Positions 8,992 to 19,163 of a stretch of 64,000 nucleotides of DNA are shown here, piece by piece. How positions within the stretch are numbered: the stretch's first letter is position 1; each line of letters starts with the position of its first letter. A model generated the notes under the pieces. It was not told the DNA's origin and searched no databases. It was given only the letters and a program-made list of their open reading frames with translations. The DNA lies in NCBI RefSeq assembly GCF_001618685.1, contig NZ_CP014342.1:992001-1056000 (forward strand), written 5' to 3'. Made by a program: the position numbers and the translations under genes. Source of the stretch: Geobacillus subterraneus (GTDB lineage Bacteria > Bacillota > Bacilli > Bacillales > Anoxybacillaceae).

Positions 8992-9030
8992 CCCTTCTCT
9001 AGGAAAATACATTCTAGAGAAGGGATTTTT
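8992..9030 (+). terminator. Terminator after yphF
   Basis: CCCTTCTCTAG pairs with CTAGAGAAGGG, then ATTTTTTC. The perfect 11-bp stem isolates spoIVA transcriptionally. Confidence 0.9.
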
Positions 9031-9069
9031 TCATCGCTTTTTAGTCATAACCGAATGGGACAACATCAT

Positions 9070-9105
9070 ATGCATATAGTGTCGTATCATACTAGTTGAT
9101 TCCGT
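9070..9105 (+). promoter_or_regulatory. Candidate sigma-E-type promoter of spoIVA
   Basis: CATACTAG resembles the sigma-E -10 (CATACANT) and a CATAT block lies 15-16 bp upstream. SpoIVA is a mother-cell sigma-E gene in B. subtilis. The match is imperfect; no strong sigma-A site is present. Confidence 0.35.
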
Positions 9106-9143
9106 TGCTTCTCATAACGACCGAAGGACTGGAGGGGAGTCAT

Positions 9144-10622
9144 TTGGAAAAGGTCGATCTTTTTAAAGATATCGCCGAGCGGACTGGCGGTGACATTTAT
9201 TTAGGGGTTGTCGGCGCTGTCCGCACCGGAAAGTCGACGTTTATTAAACGGTTTATGGAGCTCGTTGTCATTCCGAACATTAAAAACGAAGCTGACAAAG
9301 CGCGGGCTCAAGACGAACTGCCGCAAAGCGCCGCGGGCAAAACGATCATGACGACGGAACCGAAATTCGTGCCAAACCAAGCCGTGACGGTAAAAGTCGA
9401 TGACGGTCTCGAAGTCAATATTCGCCTCGTTGATTGCGTCGGCTATGCCGTGCCTGGCGCGAAAGGGTATGAAGACGAAAACGGCCCGCGGATGATTCAC
9501 ACCCCTTGGTACGAAGAGCCGATTCCGTTTCAAGAGGCGGCGGAAATCGGGACAAGGAAAGTCATTCAAGAACATTCGACGATCGGAGTCGTCATTACGA
9601 CGGACGGCTCGATCGGAGAGATTCCGCGCCATGACTACGTAGAAGCCGAGGAGCGGGTCATTGGCGAGCTGAAAGAAGTCGGCAAGCCGTTTATTATGAT
9701 CGTCAACACCGTTCGGCCGCATCATCCGGAAACGGAAGCGCTCCGCCGCGAGCTTGCTGAAAAGTACGACATCCCGGTGCTCGCCATGAGTGTGGAAAGC
9801 ATGCGTGAGACCGATGTGTATAACGTGCTCCGTGAGGCATTATATGAATTCCCGGTGCTCGAAGTGAACGTCAACTTGCCGAGTTGGGTGATGGTGCTGC
9901 GCGAGGACCATTGGCTGCGTGAAAGCTACCAAGAAGCGGTGCGCGACACGGTGAAAGACATTAAGCGGCTGCGTGATGTGGATCGGGTCGTACAGCAGTT
10001 TGCCGAGTACGATTTCATCGAAAAAGCGCGGCTCGCCGGCATCGAAATGGGGCAAGGGATCGCTGAAATTGATTTGTATGCGCCCGATGAGCTGTACGAC
10101 CAAATTTTAAAAGAAATCGTCGGCGTTGAAATTCGCGGCAAAGACCATCTCCTTCAGCTCATGCAAGACTTTGCCCATGCAAAAGCCGAGTACGACCAAA
10201 TCGCTGATGCGCTAAAAATGGTGAAACAAACAGGTTATGGCATCGCTGCGCCCGCTTTGTCCGACATGAGCCTCGACGAACCGGAAATCATCCGCCAAGG
10301 ATCACGCTTTGGCGTTCGTTTAAAAGCGGTCGCTCCGTCCATTCATATGATTAAAGTCGACGTCGAATCGGAATTCGCGCCGATTATCGGTACGGAAAAA
10401 CAGAGCGAAGAACTCGTCCGCTATTTAATGCAAGATTTTGAAGACGATCCGCTGTCGATTTGGAACTCCGATATTTTCGGCCGCTCGCTCAGCTCGATCG
10501 TCCGCGAAGGCATCCAAGCCAAACTCGCGCTCATGCCGGAAAACGCCCGCTACAAGCTGAAAGAAACGCTCGAACGCATCATCAACGAAGGCTCCGGCGG
10601 CCTCATCGCCATTATTTTATAG
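9144..10622 (+). CDS. spoIVA: Stage IV sporulation protein A (spore coat basement ATPase)
   Basis: 492 aa, the same length as the B. subtilis protein and colinear with it. SpoIVA hydrolyses ATP to polymerise on the forespore surface and forms the base layer of the coat. The Walker A GAVRTGKS is at 24-31 (Lys30), in a TRAFAC GTPase-like N-terminal domain. The conserved C-terminus ends GGLIAIIL. The start is TTG, after GGAGGGGAGTCAT; it gives MEKVDLFKDIAERTGGDIYL. Any earlier start adds unrelated residues. It is monocistronic between two terminators. Confidence 0.97.
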   Translation: MEKVDLFKDIAERTGGDIYLGVVGAVRTGKSTFIKRFMELVVIPNIKNEADKARAQDELPQSAAGKTIMTTEPKFVPNQAVTVKVDDGLEVNIRLVDCVGYAVPGAKGYEDENGPRMIHTPWYEEPIPFQEAAEIGTRKVIQEHSTIGVVITTDGSIGEIPRHDYVEAEERVIGELKEVGKPFIMIVNTVRPHHPETEALRRELAEKYDIPVLAMSVESMRETDVYNVLREALYEFPVLEVNVNLPSWVMVLREDHWLRESYQEAVRDTVKDIKRLRDVDRVVQQFAEYDFIEKARLAGIEMGQGIAEIDLYAPDELYDQILKEIVGVEIRGKDHLLQLMQDFAHAKAEYDQIADALKMVKQTGYGIAAPALSDMSLDEPEIIRQGSRFGVRLKAVAPSIHMIKVDVESEFAPIIGTEKQSEELVRYLMQDFEDDPLSIWNSDIFGRSLSSIVREGIQAKLALMPENARYKLKETLERIINEGSGGLIAIIL

Positions 10623-10702
10623 AAAAGCGGAGGCTCGCGGATCGCCGCGACGGACAATTGTTCTTCGCCTGCAGGGGTGCTTGCCCCTAAAGGCCGTGCG
10701 CT

Positions 10703-10730
10703 CAGCTCCCAATTCGGGGGCTTTTTTTTT
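10703..10730 (+). terminator. Terminator after spoIVA
   Basis: AGCTCCC / GGGGGCT (one G-U pair) with loop AATTC, then nine T. Confidence 0.85.
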
Positions 10731-11209
10731 GACTGTTGATCTTTCAAAAGAGAAAAAATCGCTGAAACCCTTGAGAAATAAGGATTGGCACTTGATTATG
10801 CGCACGGCGTTATGGTAATCTTTTATCTGAAATCGTTGTTTTGGTGAAATATGCCTAAAATTGGCCGTTTTGGCGAAAAAGATGTTGAATTATCGCGATA
10901 AATTGGTTAAGATTAGGCATGTCACCGCATCTTGGCGAAGCGAAGGCAGTTTGCCGCCCCTTCCTTCGTCTTGAAGGGGCGGGCGGCGCTTGAACTGTCA
11001 AGGGAGCGCCCCGCTCGGCGGCGCGGGCGCATTTCCTGTCAGTCTTGCTGAACGAAAGTACAATCAGCGGCTGCGCCGATGCAGCGCTTGCCCTTCGTGC
11101 GCCAGCCTTTTCGCCGCCAAGAGCCGTCAATATCTATGTATAGAAAAGCAGAAAAGTGTGCACAAATGGTAGTAAACAAGATGAGCTCCCTTGGGAGGAG
11201 GTGAATGGC
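10731..11209 (+). promoter_or_regulatory. Long structured upstream region of hup
   Basis: No gene was seen. A candidate promoter TTGAAT, 17 bp, TAAGAT (10885-10913) has the perfect palindrome TTATCGCGATAA (10890-10901) across its spacer, and both lie inside the inverted repeat ATGCCTAA/TTAGGCAT (10851-10858/10913-10920). Downstream, CCGCCCCTTC (10954-10963) pairs with GAAGGGGCGG (10973-10982) in a strong hairpin without a U-tract. TACAAT at 11059-11064 is another possible -10. The B. subtilis homolog hbs has several promoters. Confidence 0.45.
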
Positions 11210-11482
11210 ATGAACAAGACGGAATTGATCAACGCAGTAGCCGAAACAAGCGGTCTTTCCAAGAAAGATGCAACAAAAGCCGTTGACGCGGTATTTGACT
11301 CGATTACAGAAGCGCTGCGAAAAGGCGATAAAGTGCAATTAATCGGCTTTGGGAACTTTGAAGTGCGCGAGCGCGCTGCCCGGAAAGGACGCAACCCGCA
11401 AACGGGCGAAGAAATGGAAATTCCGGCAAGCAAAGTTCCTGCATTCAAACCGGGCAAAGCATTAAAAGATGCTGTGAAATAA
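11210..11482 (+). CDS. hup: DNA-binding protein HU
   Basis: 90 aa, the typical HU length. It is a nucleoid-compacting homodimer that bends DNA. The sequence contains [20 protein letters not shown], the beta-arm with RNPQTG and the DNA-intercalating proline region, and ends in [15 protein letters not shown]. The ATG follows GGGAGGAGGTGAATGGC. The sequence matches the well-known B. stearothermophilus HU closely as I remember it. Placement between spoIVA and folE follows Bacillus (hbs). Confidence 0.98.
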   Translation: MNKTELINAVAETSGLSKKDATKAVDAVFDSITEALRKGDKVQLIGFGNFEVRERAARKGRNPQTGEEMEIPASKVPAFKPGKALKDAVK

Positions 11483-11513
11483 GCCTACATAGCCGAAGCA
11501 GGAGCTTAGGAGG

Positions 11514-11550
11514 GAAGGGCAGGTAATCCACCGCCCTTCTTTTTTGTTTT
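11514..11550 (+). terminator. Terminator after hup
   Basis: GAAGGGC pairs with GCCCTTC over a 12-nt loop, followed by TTTTTTG. Confidence 0.85.
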
Positions 11551-11563
11551 TTTTCGCTCCCTA

Positions 11564-11572
11564 TGCTAGAAT
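11564..11572 (+). promoter_or_regulatory. Candidate extended -10 promoter for folE-mtrB
   Basis: TGCTAGAAT is an extended -10 with one mismatch to TATAAT, about 45 bp upstream of the folE ATG and directly after the hup terminator. Confidence 0.5.
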
Positions 11573-11615
11573 CGGATTACATGCAGCTTTTATGACGCAG
11601 GAGGATGTTGTTTGT

Positions 11616-12182
11616 ATGCCAGAGATCAATGTTGAGCAAATTGAATATGCGGTCCGCCTCATCCTGGAAGCGATCGGTGAAGATCCGAACCGCGAAGGGC
11701 TCATCGATACACCAAAGCGGGTGGCAAAAATGTACGCCGAGGTGTTCGCCGGGCTAAAGGAGGACCCGAAGCAGCATTTTCAAACGGTATTTAGCGAGGA
11801 GCACGAGGAGCTCGTGCTTGTCAAAGATATTCCGTTTTATTCGATGTGCGAACACCATTTAGTGCCGTTTTTCGGCGTCGCCCACGTCGCCTATATTCCG
11901 CGGGAAGGGAAAGTGACCGGGTTAAGCAAGCTCGCCCGAGCTGTCGAAGCGGTGGCGCGCCGTCCGCAATTGCAAGAGCGCATCACGGCGACGGTCGCTG
12001 ATTCGATCGTCGAGGCGCTCGAACCGCACGGGGTTATGGTCGTTGTTGAGGCGGAGCATATGTGCATGACGATGCGTGGCGTAAAAAAACCGGGGGCGAA
12101 AACGGTCACAACAGCGGTGCGCGGCGTGTTTGAAACGGACGCCAACGCCCGGTCCGAAGTGTTTTCGTTAATTAAAGCGTAA
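11616..12182 (+). CDS. folE: GTP cyclohydrolase I
   Basis: 188 aa (MtrA in B. subtilis). It converts GTP to dihydroneopterin triphosphate, the first step of folate synthesis. Zinc ligands are visible in CEHH (Cys78, His81) and EHMCM. The GHCHC-type signature region [11 protein letters not shown] is intact. The start ATG lies 11 nt after AGGAGG. The gene is 12 bp upstream of mtrB, which explains the historic mtrAB operon. Confidence 0.96.
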   Translation: MPEINVEQIEYAVRLILEAIGEDPNREGLIDTPKRVAKMYAEVFAGLKEDPKQHFQTVFSEEHEELVLVKDIPFYSMCEHHLVPFFGVAHVAYIPREGKVTGLSKLARAVEAVARRPQLQERITATVADSIVEALEPHGVMVVVEAEHMCMTMRGVKKPGAKTVTTAVRGVFETDANARSEVFSLIKA

Positions 12183-12194
12183 GGAGGGCAAACG

Positions 12195-12419
12195 ATGAAC
12201 ACGAACAGCGATTTTGTCGTCATTAAGGCGCTCGAAGACGGAGTGAACGTCATCGGGCTGACGCGCGGCGCGGACACAAGATTCCATCATTCCGAAAAGC
12301 TCGATAAAGGCGAAGTGCTAATCGCCCAGTTCACGGAACATACATCGGCGATTAAGGTGAGAGGCAAGGCGTATATTCAAACGCGCCATGGCTCCATCGA
12401 GTCGGAAGGGAAAAAGTAA
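12195..12419 (+). CDS. mtrB: Tryptophan RNA-binding attenuation protein (TRAP)
   Basis: 74 aa. It forms an 11-subunit ring that binds tryptophan between subunits and then wraps RNA with (G/U)AG repeats. The RNA-binding residues known from Bacillus TRAP correspond to Lys35, Lys54 and Arg56 ([20 protein letters not shown]). From memory it differs from the G. stearothermophilus TRAP of crystal studies at only a few positions. The ribosome binding site is AAGGAGGG. Its target leader lies 6.8 kb downstream, before trpE. Confidence 0.98.
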   Translation: MNTNSDFVVIKALEDGVNVIGLTRGADTRFHHSEKLDKGEVLIAQFTEHTSAIKVRGKAYIQTRHGSIESEGKK

Positions 12420-12462
12420 CCCGGCAAATTTCTAGCAAACTAGAGCGTTTTCGACAAAATTA

Positions 12463-12471
12463 TGTTATAAT
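12463..12471 (+). promoter_or_regulatory. Candidate extended -10 promoter for hepS-menG-hepT
   Basis: TGTTATAAT is a perfect -10 with the TGn extension, about 50 bp before the hepS GTG. No strong -35 is visible. Confidence 0.55.
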
Positions 12472-12520
12472 GAGTCCGTCATTGCGGTGCGGATATTTTT
12501 CGGGGACAAGGGTGATTCGT

Positions 12521-13312
12521 GTGAATGACATCATGGTGAAATTGGCGTCATTGAAGGAACAAATCGAACAGCTGATTGACCATCCGTATTTGCGCGAGCA
12601 TGTGCCGACGCCGGTTGTTGACGAGGACCGGCTGCTGTTGGCGCTGTCGATGGTTGCTGACGCTCCGGCGGCGCCAAATGAGACGGATCGGTACATCATC
12701 GCCATGATGCTCGTGCAGATCGCCCTTGATACCCATGATGAGGTGACGGATGGCGGCGATGACTTGCGGACGCGGCAGCTTGTCGTCCTCGCCGGCGACT
12801 TATACAGCGGACTGTATTACGATGTGCTGGCGCGTTCGGGCGATATCGCGCTCATCCGTTTGTTCGCCGAAGCGATCCGCGACATTAACGAACAAAAAGT
12901 GCGTCTTTATGAAAAAAAGGCGGAGCGGATCGATGCGCTGTTTGCGGCGATGGGCACGATCGAATCGGCGCTGCTTGCCAAGCTTGCCGACCGCATGGCG
13001 GTGCCGCAATGGGGGCAGTTTGCCTACCATTACTTGCTGCTGCGGCGCCTGCTCTCCGAGCGGGAAGCATTCGCCCGCACCGGGACGTCGATGCTCTTTG
13101 AGCAAATGGCGCATATCGCGTTCCCGCGGGCGAAGGGGCTGACGAACGAACAGCGGCGGTATTTGCTTCGCCTTTGCGATCGCTATATCGACCATTGCAA
13201 AGAAGCGCTGTTCGCGGCGGAATTGCCGCCGGCCGGCCTGCTGATGCTCCGCGTGACCGAGCTCTCCGGCGGATTTTCAGCCATCGCCAAAAAGACGGTG
13301 GAAGAAGGGTAG
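12521..13312 (+). CDS. hepS: Heptaprenyl diphosphate synthase component I
   Basis: 263 aa. It is the small regulatory subunit that, with HepT, makes the C35 side chain of menaquinone-7. It lacks prenyl-synthase aspartate motifs, as this subunit should. The sequence contains [21 protein letters not shown]. The GTG start ([14 protein letters not shown]) follows AAGGGTGATTC; an ATG four codons later is an alternative. The hepS-menG-hepT order is as in Bacillus. hepS and menG are nearly contiguous. Confidence 0.93.
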   Translation: MNDIMVKLASLKEQIEQLIDHPYLREHVPTPVVDEDRLLLALSMVADAPAAPNETDRYIIAMMLVQIALDTHDEVTDGGDDLRTRQLVVLAGDLYSGLYYDVLARSGDIALIRLFAEAIRDINEQKVRLYEKKAERIDALFAAMGTIESALLAKLADRMAVPQWGQFAYHYLLLRRLLSEREAFARTGTSMLFEQMAHIAFPRAKGLTNEQRRYLLRLCDRYIDHCKEALFAAELPPAGLLMLRVTELSGGFSAIAKKTVEEG

Positions 13313-13316
13313 AATG

Positions 13317-14021
13317 ATGCATCAGTCGAAAGAAGAACGAGTCCATCGTGTATTTGAAAAAATTTCTGCTCATTATGACCGGATGAACTCTGTCATCAGC
13401 TTCCGCCGCCATTTAAAATGGCGCGAAGACGTGATGCGACGGATGAATGTGCAAAAAGGAAAAAAAGCGCTTGACGTTTGCTGCGGGACGGCCGATTGGG
13501 CGATCGCTTTAGCCGAGGCGGTCGGGCCGGAAGGGGAAGTGTACGGCCTTGATTTTAGCGAAAACATGTTAAAAGTCGGCGAACAAAAGGTGAAAGCGCG
13601 CGGCTTGTGCAACGTGAAGCTCATCCATGGCAACGCCATGCAGCTTCCGTTTCCGGACAATTCGTTCGATTACGTGACCATTGGCTTCGGTTTGCGCAAC
13701 GTCCCCGATTATATGACGGTGCTGAAAGAAATGCACCGCGTCACCAAGCCGGGCGGCATGACCGTCTGTTTGGAAACGTCGCAGCCGACGATGTTTGGTT
13801 TCCGTCAGCTTTACTATGTTTATTTCCGGTTTATGATGCCGCTGTTCGGCAAGCTGTTGGCGAAAAGCTATGAGGAGTATTCATGGCTGCAAGAGTCAGC
13901 GCGCGAGTTCCCGGGGCGGGATGAGCTGGCGGAAATGTTTCGCGCCGCTGGCTTTGTCGATGTCGAGGTCAAACCGTACACGTTCGGCGTGGCGGCGATG
14001 CATTTAGGCTATAAACGATGA
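13317..14021 (+). CDS. menG: Demethylmenaquinone methyltransferase
   Basis: 234 aa, a UbiE/MenG class I SAM methyltransferase. It performs the last step of menaquinone synthesis. The SAM motif [14 protein letters not shown] lies near residue 50, and later motifs include DFSENML and [20 protein letters not shown]. Two adjacent ATGs exist; the second was used because it is better spaced from GAAGGG. It lies between the two heptaprenyl synthase subunits, so side chain and methylation are cotranscribed. Confidence 0.96.
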   Translation: MHQSKEERVHRVFEKISAHYDRMNSVISFRRHLKWREDVMRRMNVQKGKKALDVCCGTADWAIALAEAVGPEGEVYGLDFSENMLKVGEQKVKARGLCNVKLIHGNAMQLPFPDNSFDYVTIGFGLRNVPDYMTVLKEMHRVTKPGGMTVCLETSQPTMFGFRQLYYVYFRFMMPLFGKLLAKSYEEYSWLQESAREFPGRDELAEMFRAAGFVDVEVKPYTFGVAAMHLGYKR

Positions 14022-14036
14022 GTTAAGGTGAACATC

Positions 14037-14999
14037 ATGAAGTTAAAGGCGATGTATTCGTTTTTAGGCGATGATTTGGCGGCGGTCGAACAGGAGCTCG
14101 AGCGGACGGTCCGGTCGGAATATGGGCCGCTTGGGGAAGCGGCGCTGCATTTGTTGCAAGCGGGCGGAAAGCGGATCCGTCCCGTTTTTGTCTTGCTCGC
14201 CGCCCGTTTCGGCCATTATGATCTCGAGCGGATCAAGCATGTTGCTGTGGCGCTCGAACTCATTCATATGGCATCGCTCGTCCACGACGATGTGATCGAC
14301 GATGCCGACTTGCGCCGCGGCCGGCCAACGATCAAAGCGAAATGGAGCAACCGGTTTGCCATGTATACGGGCGATTATTTGTTTGCCCGTTCGCTCGAAC
14401 GGATGGCGAAACTTGACGACCCGCGCGCCCATCAAGTGCTTGCGAAAACGATTGTCGAAGTGTGCCGCGGAGAAATTGAGCAAATCAAAGACAAATACCG
14501 GTTTGACCAGCCGCTCCGCACATATTTGCGGCGCATCCGCCGGAAAACGGCGCTGTTGATCGCTGCCAGCTGTCAGCTTGGCGCTCTCGCCGCCGGCGCT
14601 CCGGAATCGGTGGCCAAACGGCTGTATTGGTTTGGCCATTATGTCGGCATGTCGTTTCAAATTACGGATGACATCCTCGATTTTACGGGCACGGAAGAGC
14701 AGCTTGGCAAGCCGGCGGGAAGCGACTTGCAGCAGGGAAACATCACCCTCCCGGTGCTGTACGCGCTTCGTGACGAACGAATGAAAGCGGCGATCGCCGC
14801 GGTCGGTCCAGAAACAAACGCCGATGAGATGGCGGCCGTCATTTCCGCCATTAAACGAACGGATGCCATCGGCCAGTCATACGCATTAAGCGACCGCTAT
14901 CTCGAAAAAGCGCTCCGTCTGCTCGGCGAATTGCCCGCCAATCAGGCGCGCGCTTTGCTGCATGACCTCGCCCTCTACATCGGGAAAAGGGATTATTAA
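14037..14999 (+). CDS. hepT: Heptaprenyl diphosphate synthase component II
   Basis: 320 aa, the catalytic trans-prenyltransferase subunit. The first aspartate-rich motif DDVID is at 84-88 and the second is FQITDDILD near residue 215. GGKRIRP near 43-49 binds pyrophosphate. The ATG follows AAGGTGAACATC; an in-frame GTG three codons upstream (giving 323 aa) is also possible. It closely resembles the characterised G. stearothermophilus enzyme (from memory). Confidence 0.96.
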   Translation: MKLKAMYSFLGDDLAAVEQELERTVRSEYGPLGEAALHLLQAGGKRIRPVFVLLAARFGHYDLERIKHVAVALELIHMASLVHDDVIDDADLRRGRPTIKAKWSNRFAMYTGDYLFARSLERMAKLDDPRAHQVLAKTIVEVCRGEIEQIKDKYRFDQPLRTYLRRIRRKTALLIAASCQLGALAAGAPESVAKRLYWFGHYVGMSFQITDDILDFTGTEEQLGKPAGSDLQQGNITLPVLYALRDERMKAAIAAVGPETNADEMAAVISAIKRTDAIGQSYALSDRYLEKALRLLGELPANQARALLHDLALYIGKRDY

Positions 15000-15016
15000 C
15001 GCTTTCAAGGACATTG

Positions 15017-15045
15017 TTGCCAATGGCGCGAAACAATGATACTAT
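15017..15045 (+). promoter_or_regulatory. Sigma-A promoter of ndk
   Basis: TTGCCA, 17 bp, TACTAT, located right after the hepT stop and 53 bp before the ndk ATG. Confidence 0.65.
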
Positions 15046-15097
15046 GATGGAGGGGAACCCGTTTCCTAGTACATACGACAGTAGGGGTGGAGAGTCA

Positions 15098-15547
15098 ATG
15101 ACAGAACGGACATTTTTAATGGTAAAGCCAGACGGGGTTCAGCGCAATTTGATCGGCGAAATTGTCTCCCGCTTTGAAAAAAAAGGGTTCCAGCTTGTCG
15201 GCGCGAAGCTGATGCAAGTATCGCGCGAGCTGGCTGAACAGCACTACGCCGAACATAAAGAGCGTCCGTTTTTCGGCGAGCTTGTTGATTTCATTACGTC
15301 CGGACCGGTGTTTGCGATGGTGTGGGAAGGTGAAAACGTGATCGCCGCCGCCCGGCAAATGATGGGGAAAACGAATCCGCAAGACGCCGCACCGGGCACG
15401 ATTCGCGGCGATTTCGGCTTGACGGTCGGCAAAAACGTCATTCACGGTTCCGATTCGCCGCAAAGCGCGGAACGCGAAATCAACTTGTTCTTCAAAGAAG
15501 AAGAGCTCGTTGCTTATACGAAACTGATGAACGAATGGCTATATTAA
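15098..15547 (+). CDS. ndk: Nucleoside diphosphate kinase
   Basis: 149 aa, the standard length. It transfers the gamma-phosphate from ATP to NDPs through a phosphohistidine, His116 in [22 protein letters not shown] and RGDFG are family motifs. The ATG follows GGGGTGGAGAGTCA. It has its own promoter and terminator. Confidence 0.98.
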   Translation: MTERTFLMVKPDGVQRNLIGEIVSRFEKKGFQLVGAKLMQVSRELAEQHYAEHKERPFFGELVDFITSGPVFAMVWEGENVIAAARQMMGKTNPQDAAPGTIRGDFGLTVGKNVIHGSDSPQSAEREINLFFKEEELVAYTKLMNEWLY

Positions 15548-15553
15548 TGTTCA

Positions 15554-15594
15554 GGCAAAGACCGGCCACAACGTGGTCGGTCTTTGCCGTTTTA
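15554..15594 (+). terminator. Terminator after ndk
   Basis: GGCAAAGACCGGCCAC is nearly fully complementary to GTGGTCGGTCTTTGCC across AAC, followed by GTTTTAT. The stem is very stable; the U-tract is short. Confidence 0.8.
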
Positions 15595-15625
15595 TGAAGG
15601 TGAGACAAGGAGAGGGATCGGGGCA

Positions 15626-16396
15626 ATGGATGATTACGCGCAATTTATCGCGAAAGTGAAACGAAAAACCGGCATTGATCTTTCGCTGTACAAAGAGGCG
15701 CAAATGAAGCGGCGGCTGGCATCTTTGTACATGAAAAAAGGGCTGAACAGCTTTGCCGAGCTGTTTGCGGCAATGGAAAAAAACCCGGCGTTATGGAATG
15801 AGTGTTTAGACCGGATGACGATCAACGTGTCTGAGTTTTACCGGAACGCGAAGCGGTGGGACGTGCTTGAGCGCACCATTTTGCCGCGGCTGTTGGCGGA
15901 AAATCCGCGTCCAAAAGTATGGAGCGCCGCCTGCTCTACGGGCGAGGAGCCGTATACGCTCGCGCTGGTGCTTCTAAAACATATGCCGCTTCACCGCGTG
16001 TCGGTGCTGGCGACCGACATTGACGAAAACGCGCTCGCCCGCGCGCGTCTCGGGCTGTACAGCGAACGGTCGCTCGCCGAGCTGCCGGAGGAAATGAAAA
16101 AAAAGTTTTTTACGAAAGACGGCGAGTATTATAAAATAGACGAAAAGGTGAAACAGGCGGTCACGTTTCAAAAACATAATTTGCTCGCCGACCCGTTTCC
16201 AGGGCCGTTTGATTTGATCGTCTGCCGCAATGTGCTCATTTACTTCACCGAAGAGGCGAAACAGATTTTGTACCGGAAATTCCATGATGCGCTTCGGCCG
16301 GGCGGTGTGCTGTTTGTCGGCAGCACCGAGCAAATTTTCAATCCCGGCTTATACGGATTTGAAATGGAGGAAACGTTTTTTTACCGAAAAAGATAG
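15626..16396 (+). CDS. cheR: Chemotaxis protein methyltransferase
   Basis: 256 aa, equal to B. subtilis CheR. It methylates glutamates of chemoreceptors with SAM for adaptation. It has an N-terminal helical receptor-binding domain ([13 protein letters not shown]) and a SAM domain with [15 protein letters not shown] and [13 protein letters not shown]. The ATG follows AAGGAGAGGGATCGGGGCA. A chemotaxis gene between ndk and aroC is the Bacillus order; no other chemotaxis gene is in the window. Confidence 0.95.
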   Translation: MDDYAQFIAKVKRKTGIDLSLYKEAQMKRRLASLYMKKGLNSFAELFAAMEKNPALWNECLDRMTINVSEFYRNAKRWDVLERTILPRLLAENPRPKVWSAACSTGEEPYTLALVLLKHMPLHRVSVLATDIDENALARARLGLYSERSLAELPEEMKKKFFTKDGEYYKIDEKVKQAVTFQKHNLLADPFPGPFDLIVCRNVLIYFTEEAKQILYRKFHDALRPGGVLFVGSTEQIFNPGLYGFEMEETFFYRKR

Positions 16397-16418
16397 CCGG
16401 TGCCGGCTTCTTTTTTTC
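16395..16418 (+). terminator. Terminator overlapping the cheR stop
   Basis: AGCCGG / CCGGCT with a 2-nt spacer, then TCTTTTTTT. The stem starts inside the stop codon of cheR. Confidence 0.65.
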
Positions 16419-16495
16419 CGGAAACTATTTTCATTTTTCAAATTTATGATATATTTTTACATAAACGCGTTAAAGAGCTGAAGGGAGAGACACAT

Positions 16496-17662
16496 ATGCG
16501 TTATTTGACAGCAGGGGAGTCGCACGGGCCGCAACTGACGGCGATTTTGGAAGGAGTGCCGGCGGGGCTGGAGCTGCGTGCCGAGCACATTAATAAAGAG
16601 CTGGCGCGCCGGCAAAAAGGGTATGGGCGCGGCCGGCGCATGCAAATTGAAAAAGACGAGGTGAAAATCGTCGGCGGCGTCCGCCATGGCAAAACGCTCG
16701 GCTCGCCGATTGCGCTCGTTGTTGAGAACCGCGATTTTCAACATTGGCAAACGATTATGGCTGTTGAGCCGATTGATGATGAGAGCGAAGTCAAGCGGAA
16801 AGTAACGCGTCCGCGCCCGGGCCATGCTGATTTAAACGGCGCCTTGAAGTATGGGCATCGCGATATGCGCAACGTGCTCGAGCGCTCATCCGCAAGGGAA
16901 ACGACTGTGCGTGTAGCTGCCGGGGCGGTGGCGAAACGCCTCCTGGAAGAGGTCGGCATCCGCGTCGCCGGGCACGTGCTGGAAATCGGCGGTGTGCGCG
17001 CCGAAAACCTCGATTACCGCTCGCTTGAAGAATTGCAAGAAGTGACGGAAGCATCCCCGGTGCGCTGCTTTGACTCGGAAGCCGGGCAAAAAATGATGGA
17101 AGCGATCGATTTGGCGAAGAAAAACGGCGATTCGATCGGCGGCATCGTCGAAGTGATCGTCGAAGGCGTCCCGGCCGGAGTTGGCAGTTATGTTCATTAC
17201 GACCGGAAGCTCGATGCGAAAATCGCTGCCGCCATCGTCAGCATTAACGCTTTTAAAGGCGTCGAGTTCGGCATCGGGTTTGAGGCGGCGCGCCGCCCGG
17301 GAAGCGAAGTGCATGACGAAATCATTTGGAGTCCGGAACAAGGATTTTCGCGCCGGACGAACCGAGCCGGCGGCTTTGAAGGCGGGATGACGACCGGGAT
17401 GCCAATCGTTGTGCGCGGGGTGATGAAGCCGATTCCGACGTTGTACAAGCCGCTTCAAAGTGTCGATATCGATACGAAAGAGCCGTTTACGGCGAGCATT
17501 GAGCGCTCGGACAGCTGCGCTGTGCCGGCGGCGAGCGTCGTCGCCGAGGCGGTCGTCGCCTGGGAAGTGGCGGCGGCGATCGTCGAGCAGTTCGGTCAAG
17601 ACCGGATCGATCTGATCAAAGAAAACATTGAGCGCGCCCGCCGCTATGCAAGGGAGTTTTAA
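16496..17662 (+). CDS. aroC: Chorismate synthase
   Basis: 388 aa (aroF in B. subtilis). It uses reduced FMN to convert EPSP to chorismate. Signatures are [12 protein letters not shown] at the N-terminus, [28 protein letters not shown] in the middle and the [15 protein letters not shown] [13 protein letters not shown] near the C-terminus. The start follows AAGGGAGAGACACAT. It is the first gene of the aroC-aroB-aroH unit feeding the downstream trp genes. Confidence 0.97.
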   Translation: MRYLTAGESHGPQLTAILEGVPAGLELRAEHINKELARRQKGYGRGRRMQIEKDEVKIVGGVRHGKTLGSPIALVVENRDFQHWQTIMAVEPIDDESEVKRKVTRPRPGHADLNGALKYGHRDMRNVLERSSARETTVRVAAGAVAKRLLEEVGIRVAGHVLEIGGVRAENLDYRSLEELQEVTEASPVRCFDSEAGQKMMEAIDLAKKNGDSIGGIVEVIVEGVPAGVGSYVHYDRKLDAKIAAAIVSINAFKGVEFGIGFEAARRPGSEVHDEIIWSPEQGFSRRTNRAGGFEGGMTTGMPIVVRGVMKPIPTLYKPLQSVDIDTKEPFTASIERSDSCAVPAASVVAEAVVAWEVAAAIVEQFGQDRIDLIKENIERARRYAREF

Positions 17663-17664
17663 CG

Positions 17665-18765
17665 ATGATCGAACGGACGATCGAAACGGCGACGAAACGA
17701 TACCCGCTCCTGCTGGGCGATGGGGCGGCGCGCGCATTGCCGCGCCTGCTCCGGGCGCTTGCCTGCCCGCCGGGAACCAAGTTGTTTATCATTACTGACG
17801 ATGCGGTGGCGCCCCTTTATTTGGATGAGGTGCGCGCCATGCTTGCCGCCGCTGAGTATGACGTCTACGCTTATATCATCCCGAGCGGGGAGGCGGCCAA
17901 GTCGTTTGACAACTATTACGCCTGCCAAACGGCGGCGCTTCAGTGCGGCTTAGACCGCCGCTCGGTCATGATCGCGCTTGGCGGCGGCGTCGTCGGCGAT
18001 TTAGCCGGATTCGTCGCGGCCACTTATATGCGCGGCATCCGCTACATTCAAATGCCGACGACGCTTTTGGCTCATGACAGCGCCGTCGGCGGCAAAGTGG
18101 CAATCAATCATCCGCTTGGCAAAAATATGATCGGCGCCTTCCACCAGCCGGAAGCGGTTGTGTATGATACGGCCTTTTTGCGCACATTGCCTGAGCGCGA
18201 GCTTCGCTCAGGGTTCGCTGAGGTGATCAAGCATGCGCTCATCCGCGACTGCCGCTTTTACGAATGGCTGCGCGCGGAAGTGAAGACGCTCGCCGATTTG
18301 CGCGGCGAAACGCTCGCCTATTGTATTGAAAAGGGCATCGATATTAAGGCGTCCGTCGTACGTGAAGATGAAAAAGAAACCGGGGTGCGCGCCCATTTAA
18401 ATTTCGGCCATACGCTCGGCCATGCGCTTGAAAGCGAACTCGGCTACGGCACGCTTACGCACGGCGAGGCGGTCGCGCTCGGCATGCTGTTTGCGGTGTT
18501 TGTCAGCGAACGGCTTTACGGCCGCTCGTTTGCCGAGCACCGTTTCGCCGAATGGTTTGCCGGATACGGTTTTCCGGTATCGCTGCCGGCAGCGGTGGAG
18601 GCCGACCGATTGCTCGAGAAAATGAAAGGCGACAAAAAAGCGTACGCCGGGACGGTGCGCATGGTGCTCTTGCGCGAGATCGGCGACGTCGAAGTCGTGG
18701 AATTAGAAGATGACAAGCTGCTCGCCTGGCTGGGCGAGTTCGCCGGACAGGGGGGAGGACGATGA
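17665..18765 (+). CDS. aroB: 3-dehydroquinate synthase
   Basis: 366 aa. It cyclises DAHP to 3-dehydroquinate with NAD+ and a divalent metal. The NAD site [22 protein letters not shown] lies near residue 105. Metal ligands fall in [20 protein letters not shown] and HGEAVALG. It starts 2 bp after the aroC stop and overlaps aroH by 4 bp. Confidence 0.97.
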   Translation: MIERTIETATKRYPLLLGDGAARALPRLLRALACPPGTKLFIITDDAVAPLYLDEVRAMLAAAEYDVYAYIIPSGEAAKSFDNYYACQTAALQCGLDRRSVMIALGGGVVGDLAGFVAATYMRGIRYIQMPTTLLAHDSAVGGKVAINHPLGKNMIGAFHQPEAVVYDTAFLRTLPERELRSGFAEVIKHALIRDCRFYEWLRAEVKTLADLRGETLAYCIEKGIDIKASVVREDEKETGVRAHLNFGHTLGHALESELGYGTLTHGEAVALGMLFAVFVSERLYGRSFAEHRFAEWFAGYGFPVSLPAAVEADRLLEKMKGDKKAYAGTVRMVLLREIGDVEVVELEDDKLLAWLGEFAGQGGGR

Positions 18766-19142
18766 TTCGAGGCATTCGCGGAGCGATTACCGTTGAACGA
18801 AATGAGGCCGAAGAAATCGTGGCCGCAACCGAAACGCTGCTTCGGGAAATGATCCGAGCGAACGGGGTTGTCGCCGATGACGTTTCGTTTGTGCTTATTT
18901 CTGTCACCGACGACATCACGGCCGCGTTTCCGGCGCAGGCGCTGCGCCGGATTGACGGCTGGACGTACGTGCCGGTCATGTGCACAAGGGAAATTCCGGT
19001 GCCCGGCTCATTGCCGCGGTGCATCCGCGTCATGATGACGGTGGCGACGGAGAAAAAGCAAGATGAAATTTGCCATGTGTACTTAAAGGATGCGGCCGTG
19101 CTGCGCCCGGATTTGTCATTGACAAAAAAAACAGAAATGTAA
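18762..19142 (+). CDS. aroH: Chorismate mutase, AroH type
   Basis: 126 aa, the trimeric monofunctional AroH fold. It converts chorismate to prephenate. Conserved residues include Arg6 ([12 protein letters not shown]), [18 protein letters not shown] with the active-site arginine, and a C-terminal tail. The ATG overlaps the aroB stop. The trp promoter lies inside its last codons. Confidence 0.96.
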   Translation: MIRGIRGAITVERNEAEEIVAATETLLREMIRANGVVADDVSFVLISVTDDITAAFPAQALRRIDGWTYVPVMCTREIPVPGSLPRCIRVMMTVATEKKQDEICHVYLKDAAVLRPDLSLTKKTEM

Positions 19143-19148
19143 TATAGT
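19119..19148 (+). promoter_or_regulatory. trp operon promoter
   Basis: A perfect -35 TTGACA, 18 bp, TATAGT. It overlaps the 3' end of aroH, as in B. subtilis where the trp genes are read both from upstream aro promoters and their own promoter. Transcription should start near 19155, just before the 5' stem-loop. Confidence 0.85.
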
Positions 19149-19163
19149 TAAAATAACTTCTTT

